64,000 nucleotides of DNA from Marinomonas phaeophyticola (GTDB taxonomy: Bacteria; Pseudomonadota; Gammaproteobacteria; Pseudomonadales; Marinomonadaceae), in assembly GCF_026966905.1 (NCBI RefSeq), contig NZ_JAPUBN010000021.1:124001-188000 (forward strand), written 5' to 3'. Below are positions 8,700 to 18,021 of the stretch, in pieces (the first letter of the stretch is position 1; every line of letters begins with the position of its first letter). The notes beneath the pieces were generated by a model that saw nothing but the letters and a program-made list of their open reading frames with translations, did no database searches and was not told the origin of the DNA. A program made the translations under genes and the position numbers.

Positions 8700-9593
8700 A
8701 TGATAAATTATCTAAAACACATGGCCGTTTTTGCAAAAGTAGTTGATGTGGGTTCTTTTCGTGCCGCCGCCAAAGAGCTTGGTCTTGCACCCTCTCGAAT
8801 TAGTCATACCATTTCTGATCTTGAGAAATATTTGGGAGTCACGTTATTGTATCGGACAACGCGAAAATTGCTTTTGACAAGTGAAGGCCAAAAATTTTAT
8901 GCGCATGTCATCGATATGGTTGGTAATGCAGAAGCTGGATTAAATGAGCTTAATCATCTGTCTGAAGAGCCTATGGGCGTGCTAAAAATATCCTTACCAG
9001 CATTTCTCGCGGCTTCAAAAATTTCTACTTATCTTGCTAGGTTTTCACTGCAGCACCCTAAAATTCGACTGTCTGTAAGTTATACGGATCAAATTATGGA
9101 TATTTTAGATGAAGGGCTTGATTTGAGCATCCGAGTCGGTTGGCTAGAAGATAGTTCCATGATGTCACGGAAACTGGGAGAAAGTAAACGCCTGCTTGTC
9201 GCGGGTAAGGAGTATGTGAAAGCGCGTTTCTCGCCTGAACATCCTAGCGATTTAAAAGATTGGGACTGGATCAGTTTTCAAATGAGATCGAATACCGTTG
9301 AGTTCGTTTCAAGTGTAGGTGAAACCGTTAGTGTGTCCGAACACTCTCGGATGAGCGTGAATAGTGCTGAAGCGCTATGTCACATGGCGAAACAAAATCT
9401 AGGGCTTACTATTTTGCCAGAAGATCTTGTGAGAGAGTCTCTGGCAACAGGAGGCTTGGTTAATGTTCTACCAGATTGGAGATTGAAATCATTGGGCTAT
9501 TATGCGGTTTGGCCGGATAAATCTCGTAGAGAAAACCTAACGCTACTGTTGGTTCGTTTTTTGGCTGAGCAGAATTTGATGTCTACGAAGTGA
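8700..9593 (+). CDS. LysR-family transcriptional regulator
   Basis: A 297-residue LysR regulator with the N-terminal winged helix-turn-helix (GSFRAAAKELGLAPSRISHTISDLEKYLG, about 18-46) and a C-terminal ligand-binding domain from about residue 90. It resembles the AaeR/DsdC-like group that often regulates a divergent gene. The 145-base gap to the divergent outer-membrane gene (start 8554) makes that gene the most likely target. No strong ribosome site precedes the ATG. The effector is unknown. Confidence 0.88.
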   Translation: MINYLKHMAVFAKVVDVGSFRAAAKELGLAPSRISHTISDLEKYLGVTLLYRTTRKLLLTSEGQKFYAHVIDMVGNAEAGLNELNHLSEEPMGVLKISLPAFLAASKISTYLARFSLQHPKIRLSVSYTDQIMDILDEGLDLSIRVGWLEDSSMMSRKLGESKRLLVAGKEYVKARFSPEHPSDLKDWDWISFQMRSNTVEFVSSVGETVSVSEHSRMSVNSAEALCHMAKQNLGLTILPEDLVRESLATGGLVNVLPDWRLKSLGYYAVWPDKSRRENLTLLLVRFLAEQNLMSTK

Positions 9594-9688
9594 TGGTGTT
9601 TGAATAGGCGTTGTTCCAATCTGCGACACTGATTATGTATTCCTATGAATTGTCGCTCTTTGAAGAAGGCAGTGTGTTTTTTATAAAG

Positions 9689-10600
9689 CTACAATGAGGA
9701 CTTCAAAACAGTCTTAAGAGTCAGTTGAATTTGTTCTCTAAACCATTGGTGGGCAGGGTCAGTATGATCGCGTTTATGCCATATTAGGTACATGGGAAGC
9801 GTCTTAGTCTTAAAGGGAAGCGTCGCTGTATCAAGCTGTTTTAAACAGCCGTTTTTCATTAAACTCATGGCGACGGTAATTCTTTTACTTCCTAAAATAA
9901 AGGGTTCTAATGCCTCAAAATTAGGAACGGATACAATGGGTGTACTAAGTTTCGATTTATCTTGGTTAAATAACACGGTAAGTGCACTTTGTTGATCGGA
10001 AAATTTGGCTTCAATAAGGTCACTAGCATAGAACTCCTTCCATGTTTTTGGTGCTTTTCTCATAGTGGCATCATAAAAGCACATTAAATGGTCATCAAAT
10101 AACTTTAACTGGTAAATATCGGGTCCTTCAGGAGGGAAGGGGGTCACCATAAGCTGACATTTCTCTTGTCGTAGCAGACTGGCGTCAGGTATTCCTGAAG
10201 CGATGAAGTGCAGTTGAGCATCGACTCCTGACTTATGTAGACGATTTAATAATGTTGGAAAAATTAAGGAGCGTTGAAAGTCATTGGCGGCTATTTTAAA
10301 TTCTAATGTTCCTGTTTTTGGATCAAATGCTCTTTCATCCGTTAGTCCTTTGAGACCATCTAAAATTATTTGAATGGGTTCACGCAAAGAGATGGCCCGT
10401 TCTGTGGCATCAATATTTCTCCCAGATCGAACAAAAAGAGGATCATTAAAGGTGGTTCTAAGTTTCTCTAATGAATGACTCACAGCCGATTGTGAAACAC
10501 CTAATCGTGCAGCCGCTTTAGAAACTGACAATTCTTCTAACACAATTAAAAATGTGCGTAAGCTATGACCACTAAGAGATAAATAATCGATTTTGTTCAT
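9689..10600 (-). CDS. LysR-family transcriptional regulator
   Basis: A 303-residue LysR regulator. The helix-turn-helix is clear (LSVSKAAARLGVSQSAVSHSLEKLR, about 24-48), followed by FVRSGRNIDATERA, which is typical of the NodD/LeuO-like branch, and a ligand-binding domain from about residue 95. It faces a double SnoaL-like protein across an 85-base gap, so that gene is the likely target, perhaps together with the membrane protein after it. The effector cannot be predicted. Confidence 0.88.
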   Translation of the reverse strand: MNKIDYLSLSGHSLRTFLIVLEELSVSKAAARLGVSQSAVSHSLEKLRTTFNDPLFVRSGRNIDATERAISLREPIQIILDGLKGLTDERAFDPKTGTLEFKIAANDFQRSLIFPTLLNRLHKSGVDAQLHFIASGIPDASLLRQEKCQLMVTPFPPEGPDIYQLKLFDDHLMCFYDATMRKAPKTWKEFYASDLIEAKFSDQQSALTVLFNQDKSKLSTPIVSVPNFEALEPFILGSKRITVAMSLMKNGCLKQLDTATLPFKTKTLPMYLIWHKRDHTDPAHQWFREQIQLTLKTVLKSSL

Positions 10601-10685
10601 ATATATAATGAATTTCTATTAGTTGATTTGATAAATTGTAGTGTTTATAGTCCGGCCATACAACCACTTATAAAAAGAGGCTCCA

Positions 10686-11453
10686 ATGGCCAAGGTACTT
10701 GATAATGTTCGTAAACTTTACCTAGAAGGTATCCGAGATGGGAATGCAAGATCTGCTGTGCAAAAGTACACAGGGGATAGGTATACCCAGCATTCAACTG
10801 GTGTCGCCGATGGAGTGGAAGGTTTTTTAGCGTTTTTTGAGCCTTTTGTTGCTCGTAACCCAGATAGAGAGATAGAAATTATTCGCTTTATTGAAGATGG
10901 CCAATATGTATTTTGTCATGCTTATCAATCTCTAAATGGTGGTAGTGCAAAATGGGTGACAACGGATTTATTTGATTCAGATACAAACGGTCTTATTGTT
11001 GAGCATTGGGATGCTATTTCGCCTTATCAAGACGTGACACTTTCTGGAGAGGATATGGTTGCAGGCCCAAATGAAATCATTGATCTAGACAAGACAAACT
11101 ATAATAAAGCACAGGTACATGAATTTGTTAAACAGATCCTTCAAGAGAAACAATTTCATCTAATAGATCAATTCTGCGCGGATACATGCGTGACGCATTT
11201 CCCCAAAGCTAAAGCGGGAAAAGAGGGGTTGGTATCCTGGTTTCAGTCGGATGAATTTGGACAGTACGACATGTTATTTAAATTAGTCGGTGAAGGTAAT
11301 TTTGTTGCGACTATTGGGAAAACATATGCCCAAGGAAAAGAGAACATTTCGTTTCATATTTACCGATTAGAACAAGGGCTTATTGTTGAGTGCTGGGATA
11401 ATGTTGAAGCTATAGCACCTAGAGACCAATGGAATAACTCCGGTAAATTTTAA
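10686..11453 (+). CDS. Tandem SnoaL/NTF2-like domain protein
   Basis: A 255-residue cytosolic protein made of two SnoaL-like folds, roughly residues 1-118 and 135-250. Both halves end in a similar segment (LIVEHWDAISPYQD near 105 and LIVECWDNVEAIAPRDQW near 233) and both carry a YTQH- or VTHFPKA-type motif near the first strands, so an internal duplication is likely. SnoaL-like proteins may be cyclases, isomerases or ligand binders; the reaction is unknown. GAGGCTCC lies before the ATG. It is divergent from a LysR regulator and 105 bases ahead of a haem membrane protein. Confidence 0.75.
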   Translation: MAKVLDNVRKLYLEGIRDGNARSAVQKYTGDRYTQHSTGVADGVEGFLAFFEPFVARNPDREIEIIRFIEDGQYVFCHAYQSLNGGSAKWVTTDLFDSDTNGLIVEHWDAISPYQDVTLSGEDMVAGPNEIIDLDKTNYNKAQVHEFVKQILQEKQFHLIDQFCADTCVTHFPKAKAGKEGLVSWFQSDEFGQYDMLFKLVGEGNFVATIGKTYAQGKENISFHIYRLEQGLIVECWDNVEAIAPRDQWNNSGKF

Positions 11454-11558
11454 GGTTCCTGTATGAAAGTAAATATGACGCAGAGTACGATAAAAGAGTC
11501 GCATTATCATAAATCGACCACACAAAAGTAATTAAGCAGTTAATCTTTAGGAGGCGTT

Positions 11559-12155
11559 ATGTCATTCCAAATGAAAAAAATACTTTGGTTAATTTTATCC
11601 ATACCAGCACTCGGAATGATTTACGGGGTCATGTCGGGGAATGCTCTGAGCGGCGATCTATTGCATCCCAGTGGTGAGTTTTCGACTCGTTTTATGATTA
11701 TTGCGATGATAGCGACGCCATTGAACTTAATATTTCGAAAATGTGGCTGGTCTCTCACTGTCCCTAAATGGTTACTACGTCACCGTCGTGCTTTTGGTGT
11801 GGCCGCATTTGTCTATGCAATATTACATACTCTGTTCTATCTTATTGATGTTGGTGCTTTAAGTACCATTATGAGTGATTTTATCGAAATAGGAATCTGG
11901 ACAGGTTGGTTGGCCTTTTTGATTTTTATTCCTTTGGGATTAACCTCTAATGATGCTTCGCAACGCTATTTACGGTCAGCTTGGAAAAAATTGCAACGTT
12001 GGGCTTATCCTGCGGCTGTGTTTACTTTGTTGCATTGGTTATTCGTACACAATAATTATGGTCCAGCGTTGGTACATTTTGTACCTTTAGCTATATTGGA
12101 GTTATTCCGAATTTACTGTGTTTATTCAGAAAAATCGCGTAAATCCGCTAAATAA
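11559..12155 (+). CDS. Ferric-reductase-like transmembrane protein (MsrQ/YedZ-like haem protein)
   Basis: An inner-membrane protein of 198 residues with about six helices, of the ferric-reductase-like domain family that includes MsrQ. Candidate haem ligands are in RAFGVAAFVYAILHTLFYL (His near 87) and YPAAVFTLLHWLFVHNN (His near 160 and 166). GGAGG precedes the ATG by seven bases. The usual partner of MsrQ, the molybdoprotein MsrP, is absent, so naming it msrQ is not justified. It follows the SnoaL-like gene in the same direction and may share its LysR control. Confidence 0.72.
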   Translation: MSFQMKKILWLILSIPALGMIYGVMSGNALSGDLLHPSGEFSTRFMIIAMIATPLNLIFRKCGWSLTVPKWLLRHRRAFGVAAFVYAILHTLFYLIDVGALSTIMSDFIEIGIWTGWLAFLIFIPLGLTSNDASQRYLRSAWKKLQRWAYPAAVFTLLHWLFVHNNYGPALVHFVPLAILELFRIYCVYSEKSRKSAK

Positions 12156-12203
12156 TTGCCGTTATTCGATTGTTAGTGACCGATGAAAAGAGAATCCAGT
12201 GTG

Positions 12204-12236
12204 AAAGGCTTGATTGATGCTAGCGATCAAGCCTTT
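12204..12236. terminator. Hairpin after the ferric-reductase-like gene
   Basis: AAAGGCTTGAT at 12204-12214 pairs perfectly with ATCAAGCCTTT at 12226-12236 around an 11-base loop. It lies between convergent genes and could serve either strand; the following T content is modest. Confidence 0.55.
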
Positions 12237-12356
12237 ATGTATAGACGTTATTAATCTTTAATTCTGTCAGTTTCTCCTCTGTAATGCATAGGCTCATTTA
12301 AAAGTTAAGACTTTATCAAGTGTGATATGGCGTATCCAGATAGTGTTTAAAGTAAC

Positions 12357-13325
12357 TTAATAGCCTTTACTCAAATCAACGGCGGTAGGAATCGTGCCAT
12401 CCTGCCGATAGCGTAAAATATTGTCTGCGACGATTTTGGATGCGGTATCTATATTCGTACTGGCAGAAATGTGGGGTAATATTGAAATGTTTGGGTGCGA
12501 CCACAACGGACTGTTGCGGTTTAATGGTTCTTGTTCGAAAACATCGAGTACGGCGTGAGAAAGATGGTGCTCATCAAGCGCTGCCATTAAATCATTATGA
12601 TTTATAATCCCTCCGCGAGCAAAATTGATTAGCTTCGCTCCTTTAGGCAATAGAGATAATGTGTCTTTGTTGATTAGCTGATGAGTCGCATCTGTTAGTG
12701 GAAGTAAACAAATCAAAATATCTGTTTTATTCAATAGAGTAACTAGTCCTTCGGCTCCTGAATAATGAGCCACATCAGTCATTTTTTTAGGGGTTCGACT
12801 CCAGCTATTCACTGTAAAACCCTGATGGATTAATGCATTCATAGAGGCTATACCGAGTTCTCCTGTACCCAAGACGGAGACTTCTATGGTTTCAATTGCA
12901 GGACAAGGAATCGGTCGCCATACTTTCTGGCTTTGCTGATTTATATAACTAGGAATATTCCGATACAGGTATAAGCTCCAGGTAAGTACCGCTTCAGCCA
13001 TTGTTTTTGCCAGGTAGGGGTCAATGAGTCTGACGAGTTGAGTTGGTTGTTGATCACTGCTCTTGTTGACATTGAGAGCGCGAAAGCTTTTGACCATGCT
13101 TTCAACTCCGGCCCATAGACTTTGTACCCAAATGAGATTAGGGAAACGCTTGAGTACTTCTGGGTTGGGGTTGGCGACAATCGCGAGTTCAATATTGGCG
13201 GCTTGAGAGTCGGATAATGTTTCTGGTAAGACCAAGGTTTCGTTTAGTAGTAAGGTATCAAACCTCTTAAGCCATAGATCTTGATTATGAGCATCCATAT
13301 TATGGATAAACACGATTGAGCTCAT
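12357..13325 (-). CDS. D-isomer 2-hydroxyacid dehydrogenase (GhrA-like)
   Basis: An NAD(P)-dependent dehydrogenase of 322 residues, nearest in layout to glyoxylate/hydroxypyruvate reductase A. Visible are the Rossmann motif VLGTGELG (151-158), the arginine Arg237 in NFARGGI, the Glu of DVFEQEPL (261-268) and the catalytic His285 in LPHIS. Its start overlaps the end of the upstream VOC gene by four bases (ATGA), so the two are co-translated. The likely role is reduction of a 2-oxoacid, with the exact substrate unknown. A divergent LysR regulator (13834) probably controls the pair. Confidence 0.85.
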   Translation of the reverse strand: MSSIVFIHNMDAHNQDLWLKRFDTLLLNETLVLPETLSDSQAANIELAIVANPNPEVLKRFPNLIWVQSLWAGVESMVKSFRALNVNKSSDQQPTQLVRLIDPYLAKTMAEAVLTWSLYLYRNIPSYINQQSQKVWRPIPCPAIETIEVSVLGTGELGIASMNALIHQGFTVNSWSRTPKKMTDVAHYSGAEGLVTLLNKTDILICLLPLTDATHQLINKDTLSLLPKGAKLINFARGGIINHNDLMAALDEHHLSHAVLDVFEQEPLNRNSPLWSHPNISILPHISASTNIDTASKIVADNILRYRQDGTIPTAVDLSKGY

Positions 13326-13735
13326 ACGTTAAATACCTGTTCTGGATCGGCAAAGCTTTTCAGTTCAATGGGATTGCCAAAAGGGTCAGTAAAAAACATA
13401 GTATGTTGTTCACCTGCTTGGCCTTCAAAGCGAATACTCGGGGCGATAATAAAGTCGAGTTGTAAGTTTTGTAGTTTCTGAGCCAGTTGATTCCAGTGAG
13501 GAAAAGACAGAATAGCGCCAAAATGAGGCATAGGCACCGCAATATTATCAACTTTACCTGTGGCTTCAACATGAAATGGTTGGCCTAAATGCAATGAAAG
13601 TTGGTGTCCAAAAAAATTATAGTCGACCCATGAGTCTGTTTTTCTGCCTTGCTGACAACCAAGAATATTTGAATAAAACTCACAAGCAGTGTCCAAATCG
13701 GTGACATTAAAGGCTAAATGAAAAATAGAATGCAT
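13322..13735 (-). CDS. VOC-family (glyoxalase/dioxygenase-fold) protein
   Basis: A 137-residue vicinal-oxygen-chelate protein with the two beta-alpha-beta-beta-beta modules expected. Candidate metal ligands are His6 (IFHLAFNV), His near 68 and Glu near 126 (PFGNPIELKSF). The phrase FFTDPFGNPIELK is characteristic of the family. The substrate is not evident. It is the first gene of a two-gene operon with the hydroxyacid dehydrogenase, overlapping it by four bases, and faces a LysR gene. Confidence 0.82.
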   Translation of the reverse strand: MHSIFHLAFNVTDLDTACEFYSNILGCQQGRKTDSWVDYNFFGHQLSLHLGQPFHVEATGKVDNIAVPMPHFGAILSFPHWNQLAQKLQNLQLDFIIAPSIRFEGQAGEQHTMFFTDPFGNPIELKSFADPEQVFNV

Positions 13736-13833
13736 AGTATGTTTCCTTATATCGTGGCTAAGTCTAGCTAAACTAGCAATATTAGTTCACAAGAGATACT
13801 ATCTTTTTATTGTTTAGTTCATAAGGATTTCTA

Positions 13834-14709
13834 TTGGATACACGGTTTTTAAAAAGTTTACTGGCCGTCATTGAAACTGGATCGATTGCCGCAGCGGCTC
13901 GCAAAGAAAATCTAACGGCGGCGGCAGTGAGTCAAAGAATTAAAGCGTTGGAGAATACTCTAGATTGTCAATTATTAACTCGTATTGGCCATACAGCAAA
14001 ACCAACAGATGATTGCTTACGGATATTACCACGACTTAAAAAAGTGGCTTTAGAAGTAGAGAAAATCTGGTACGACCTTGATGCAACTGGGTTGTCAGGG
14101 AAGCTAAATATTGGCGTTGTATCAAGTGTTCTTAGTGGTTTACTGCCGAGAAGTATTCAATATTTAGCTATTCACACACCTAATCTATTGTTAAAAATTG
14201 TGCCCGGCTCCTCGCAAGAGCTATATCAAAAATTGATAGCTCAACAGTTAGATTTAGCCATTGTCATATCGCCGACGTTTGAGTTACCCAAAGTAGTTAG
14301 TGAACAAAGACTCTTTTCAGAACCGTTATGTTTAATTAGTTATGCTAAATACGCTTCGGTCGAACATGCTCTCAACAACAACCTTTATATACAATATGAT
14401 AAGCATTCATGGGGAGGCGCTATTGCGTATCGATATGTCGAACAAATAAAAAAATCATATGACTTTAAGGTTAATACATTGTGTGAAATTGATTCTTTGG
14501 AATCTATTGTATTAATGGTGAAACAAAACATGGGGGTGTCTCTTATCCCAAATTGGGAGGGACTTGACTCTTTAGCACCAACGGTTGAGAAAATTGAAAT
14601 TACAGAATCTATTTATGCCCGTAATATTACACTTCTTAGCCACAGGCAATCAGGTAAAGACAAATTAATTGCCGCATTTGAGCAGGCACTTTGGCAGTCT
14701 ATTATGTAA
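13834..14709 (+). CDS. LysR-family transcriptional regulator
   Basis: A 291-residue LysR regulator beginning at a TTG codon, with AAGGA six bases upstream; no ATG lies nearby in frame. The helix-turn-helix is GSIAAAARKENLTAAAVSQRIKALE (about 17-41), followed by a ligand-binding domain. Its 98-base divergent gap to the VOC/dehydrogenase operon makes that operon its probable target. Nothing in the sequence identifies the inducer. Confidence 0.87.
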   Translation: MDTRFLKSLLAVIETGSIAAAARKENLTAAAVSQRIKALENTLDCQLLTRIGHTAKPTDDCLRILPRLKKVALEVEKIWYDLDATGLSGKLNIGVVSSVLSGLLPRSIQYLAIHTPNLLLKIVPGSSQELYQKLIAQQLDLAIVISPTFELPKVVSEQRLFSEPLCLISYAKYASVEHALNNNLYIQYDKHSWGGAIAYRYVEQIKKSYDFKVNTLCEIDSLESIVLMVKQNMGVSLIPNWEGLDSLAPTVEKIEITESIYARNITLLSHRQSGKDKLIAAFEQALWQSIM

Positions 14710-15378
14710 CGAGAATTTTTAGTTCGCATTGTATTTACTGTATTTTATCGTAATTACTTATTGAAATTATTTGATTTTTTTATTACTTAGTAACGTTTCT
14801 CCTTACATGGACTATAAATTCACTATAGGTGATAGGATAAATTTTACTGAAGGTGAAACATCCTGTGCTATAGAAATTGCATGGGTAGACTGAGCTCCTT
14901 TTTGAGGTGATGGATAAACTATTTGGTTTGAGTGAAGCTAACGTGATCGTATTTATGTGAACAAGCCTTTTAAGGAGCAGTCTTAAATTATGGAAGAGGC
15001 GAGTCATAGGGAGTCAAACTCAACATTGAAAGTGTTGTAGTCCTTTAATGAAGTGAGGATATTGTCGAGCTCAATATAAACCACGTTAATCAATACGTAA
15101 TATAATGGTCATGAGTTTATAGTTTACTTAAGCGTTGAATTTAGGTGAGGTGAATTAGGTATTTTAGAATGCTTCCATGTAAATACAGATAAATAACTCA
15201 TTGGTTGTAATGGCCGCTCTTCTGCACTATGTTGAAGCGAAGCAATACTCTAAAACGCAACAAACTAGAGCGTACATAAATAATGGAACAAGTGGTCAAA
15301 TCATTTATGGAATGATTAATAATATGGTGTTATAACTTAAAGGAATGGTCATTTTTATAGGTTATTAACGGTGTTTCT
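14710..15378. other. Gene-poor spacer (669 bp)
   Basis: I see no supportable gene here. A 74-codon minus-strand frame (14783-15007) has no homology that I recognise and no good ribosome site. The stretch separates a LysR gene from the GGDEF gene and is unusually long for this compact window, so it may hold decayed coding sequence or a long leader for the cyclase. Confidence 0.6.
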
Positions 15379-16419
15379 TTGATTAATAAAATATTACAAC
15401 ATTATCTTAATGTAGACGCATCACATGAGCAATATCGTCATCTAACAATATTGTTAGCTTCAATCCTCACCGTCACTGTTTGTATGATAGGCTTTTTAGG
15501 CTTCAATATTAATACTGGTCGCTACCCAATATTAATCGTTGCCGAGTCTGTTGGGGTAATATTATGTTTTGCAAGTCTTTATAGTTTATTGATTAAAAAA
15601 CAGGTTAAACTTGCCTCTTTTATGTTTTTATTCATGGTAACTGGTATTTGTTTTCTAGTTATGATGTTTGTGGGTAATAGAAGTTATTCACTCGCTTTGT
15701 CTGTTATTGCACCTATTTTTAGTGTGTTTCTTTTAGGGTTTCGCCTAGGTTCTTTATTTAGTCTTTTGTACCTTATTGCGTTTTCTTGGCTCTGCATCTC
15801 TCATATTGGAGTATGGAAAGAAGCGGCATTTAATACCATAAGCTTTATTCAAATGACGATGATATATGTGATCGTTTTTATTCTTGCATGTTTTTACGAA
15901 TTTAGTCGTATCGCATCTCATCGATTGCTTAGAGAATCAAATAAAAAATTGGCTGAGTTAGCGTCGACGGATGCCCTTACGGGGTTGCGGAATCGCCGCT
16001 ATCTTGAAGATATTTTATTGAATGAATCTGAGAATCGATTCTTTGCTATGGTGGATGTGGATGACTTCAAAAAAGTGAATGATCAGTATGGGCATGATGA
16101 AGGTGATGCTGTTTTGAAAAAAATAGCAGAACTTATGTCTGATTCTATCGGGTCTTCAGGTGTGGTAGCTCGGTGGGGTGGAGAAGAATTTGCTCTATTA
16201 TTCTCTGGTTCATTAGAAGAGAATTTTGAAGATAAAATTCGTGCTATGCAAGCACGTATTGAGAGCTATGATTTTAAGTTACCCCGTAATATTACTGTAA
16301 GTGTCGGCGCTGGGATATTTCACCCTGATAATCATAAGTCATCATTACTCACGATAGATAGCGCTTTATATGAGGCAAAATCTTCTGGAAAAAATTGTCT
16401 TAAAGTATCTTATGATTAA
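15379..16419 (+). CDS. Membrane-anchored diguanylate cyclase (GGDEF)
   Basis: Makes cyclic di-GMP from GTP. The 346-residue protein has about six hydrophobic segments in residues 20-180, a short linker and a C-terminal GGDEF domain with DALTGLRNRRYLE, the metal-binding DVDDFKKVND and the active-site variant GGEEF in ARWGGEEFALL. Upstream of that motif I see no RxxD inhibitory site, so product feedback may be absent. It begins at TTG, with no strong ribosome site. The sensed signal is unknown, and the gene is isolated. Confidence 0.85.
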   Translation: MINKILQHYLNVDASHEQYRHLTILLASILTVTVCMIGFLGFNINTGRYPILIVAESVGVILCFASLYSLLIKKQVKLASFMFLFMVTGICFLVMMFVGNRSYSLALSVIAPIFSVFLLGFRLGSLFSLLYLIAFSWLCISHIGVWKEAAFNTISFIQMTMIYVIVFILACFYEFSRIASHRLLRESNKKLAELASTDALTGLRNRRYLEDILLNESENRFFAMVDVDDFKKVNDQYGHDEGDAVLKKIAELMSDSIGSSGVVARWGGEEFALLFSGSLEENFEDKIRAMQARIESYDFKLPRNITVSVGAGIFHPDNHKSSLLTIDSALYEAKSSGKNCLKVSYD

Positions 16420-16490
16420 TGTGTACATGAAGTTAAGACAAATATTTTTATATCCGTACATATGATACAAAAAGAGTCTCTTAGGAAGAA

Positions 16491-16566
16491 AAAAACCAGA
16501 TAGATATAATATCTCCAATAGTTGGACTATCCAATTAATAGAGAATTTTATAGTATCTGGCTTTTT
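16491..16566. terminator. Candidate terminator with a branched loop
   Basis: AAAAACCAGATA at 16491-16502 pairs with TATCTGG plus a T run (16554-16566). The long loop contains smaller inverted repeats (GATATAATATC at 16503-16513 and TTGG/CCAA near 16523-16533). It lies between the convergent GGDEF and CBS genes and could end either transcript. Confidence 0.4.
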
Positions 16567-16593
16567 GTTTGTCTTTTATTTTGAATCTAGAGA

Positions 16594-17181
16594 CTAAGCT
16601 ACGTTTGCATGTTTATGATCTTCGACAATCATTTGAGCAATATTAGAGAAATTAGAGTTGTTAAATAAATCAATCTCAATTTTTAGTTTTCGGCAGATAT
16701 CACTAGCTGAAATGATCCCTCTTATTCTATTTGCTCCTTCATCTACTATTAGAAAGTGCTGTCTTTCATAGTCACGTAAGTTGTGCAATAAGTCCCTGAC
16801 AGTCGCTTTTGATATTTCTGAATAAGAAAAAGCATGCAAAGCGTGTTTCGGAATCATAAAGTCTTTAACCAGCAGCTCTTCTCTTTCGAACCCTTTCGCA
16901 CTGTGTCTAATAAACTCTTGTTCGGCTAAATCATCGGTTGTGACAACCCCGATAAAGGTTTCTTCTGCATCAACGACTAATTTAAGTTTTACATGTTCTT
17001 TTTTCATTAAGCGAATTAATTCATCTGCTTTTGCTGTGAATTCAATCATGACGGGTTGAGTTCTTTGAAAATCAGTCATCACACTAATGGCTGGAGAATC
17101 AAGATAAAACTCTTGGGTATGTTGATCTGGAAAAGAAAGAGTAGTAGTTGGTTTTACAGTAAGACGGCTAAAGTTTTTCAT
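16594..17181 (-). CDS. CBS-domain pair protein
   Basis: A 195-residue cytosolic protein with two CBS domains, about residues 25-85 and 105-175. Typical features are MIEFTAKADELIRLMKKE, LKLVVDAEETFIGVVTTDDL and HFLIVDEGANRIRGIISASDICR, the last with the usual GIIS.SDI ending. Such pairs bind adenosine nucleotides and regulate a partner, but no partner domain is fused. The function is unknown. It is the last of several minus-strand genes facing the GGDEF gene. Confidence 0.82.
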   Translation of the reverse strand: MKNFSRLTVKPTTTLSFPDQHTQEFYLDSPAISVMTDFQRTQPVMIEFTAKADELIRLMKKEHVKLKLVVDAEETFIGVVTTDDLAEQEFIRHSAKGFEREELLVKDFMIPKHALHAFSYSEISKATVRDLLHNLRDYERQHFLIVDEGANRIRGIISASDICRKLKIEIDLFNNSNFSNIAQMIVEDHKHANVA

Positions 17182-17240
17182 AAAATGTACCTATATTCAT
17201 TAATACGATAATGTAAATTTTCATTTTAAAATTATGTAAT

Positions 17241-17543
17241 TTATGAATATTGGTAAGGAGGAGCTCTTGGGTGTTGCTCAGGATACGAGTTGCTGAAAAA
17301 ATCAGGCTGAATATTTATTGAATAGGGAGCATGTGTAAAAAAAGAAAAAGTGGGGGGTGTTTCAATAAAGTAATCGAATTGATCTTCGGCAGGGTCATCA
17401 AGAGAGTCAGGCGAGTTTGTTACCGTTTGATCAAGCTCAGTCCAAGCAAATAACACCGCTGGACGATCTGTACTTGAAAAAGCTTTTTCTTTTTCAAGTA
17501 AAAATAACAGTGATAAAAAAGTAACAAGAAAAATATAACGCAT
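17241..17543 (-). CDS. Small exported protein of unknown function
   Basis: A possible 100-residue protein with a hydrophobic N-terminal segment (about residues 3-16) and a Pro/Phe/Asp-rich remainder (ETPPTFSFFTHAPYS). I do not recognise the family. The nearest ribosome-site-like sequence (AGAGG) is about a dozen bases from the ATG, which is long. It is kept because the frame has a plausible export signal and sits between minus-strand genes, but it could be spurious. Confidence 0.4.
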   Translation of the reverse strand: MRYIFLVTFLSLLFLLEKEKAFSSTDRPAVLFAWTELDQTVTNSPDSLDDPAEDQFDYFIETPPTFSFFTHAPYSINIQPDFFSNSYPEQHPRAPPYQYS

Positions 17544-18021
17544 CGAAAGTAGTAAACCTCTGCTCTTTCTAACGAAGCCTCATTTCATATTAGGCTAAGT
17601 TTTCCATAATGAGTATAAATTTTTTTAATTCAATCAATTTATCTTTATTTTTGATTGTTTTTTGAACAAAAAGGAGACTGTTCTTGCTTTTTCCTTATTT
17701 TTAGATCATTTGGATCATCTTTACTGATTTCTATTATCATTTGGGTTGAAAAATATTAGTACGTTTTTTGAACACTTACTTGATTTCTTTATATTACTGA
17801 GCGATGAGAGTAGTTAGAAAAAGAAGAAAGTAGTTAGAAAAAGAGCAGGGATGTTTGTCGTCTTGAGTAATAAGAGTATGGGGAGGTCTACACCTTTACC
17901 TTTGAGCTGAGTGTTAACTGATAATTTGCAGTAGTGGCTTCTGTGATATGCCTTTAGTGATCTGAGGTAGATAAGTATCATACGGAAATGGTCAATCCAG
18001 AATACGTAACTTGAAACCAGA
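17544..18021. other. Gene-poor A+T-rich spacer (478 bp) with a short direct repeat
   Basis: No convincing gene. A 15-base direct repeat AGTAGTTAGAAAAAG occurs at 17809-17823 and 17829-17843. A minus-strand frame at 17814-18080 runs through the repeat and overlaps the next gene; it looks spurious. Confidence 0.55.

Noticed and set aside
11463-11531. 22-codon frame between the SnoaL-like gene and the haem membrane protein
   Set aside because: No ribosome site or known product; probably leader sequence.
14783-15007. 74-residue minus-strand frame
   Set aside because: No family resemblance, no ribosome site, and it lies in otherwise empty sequence; chance.
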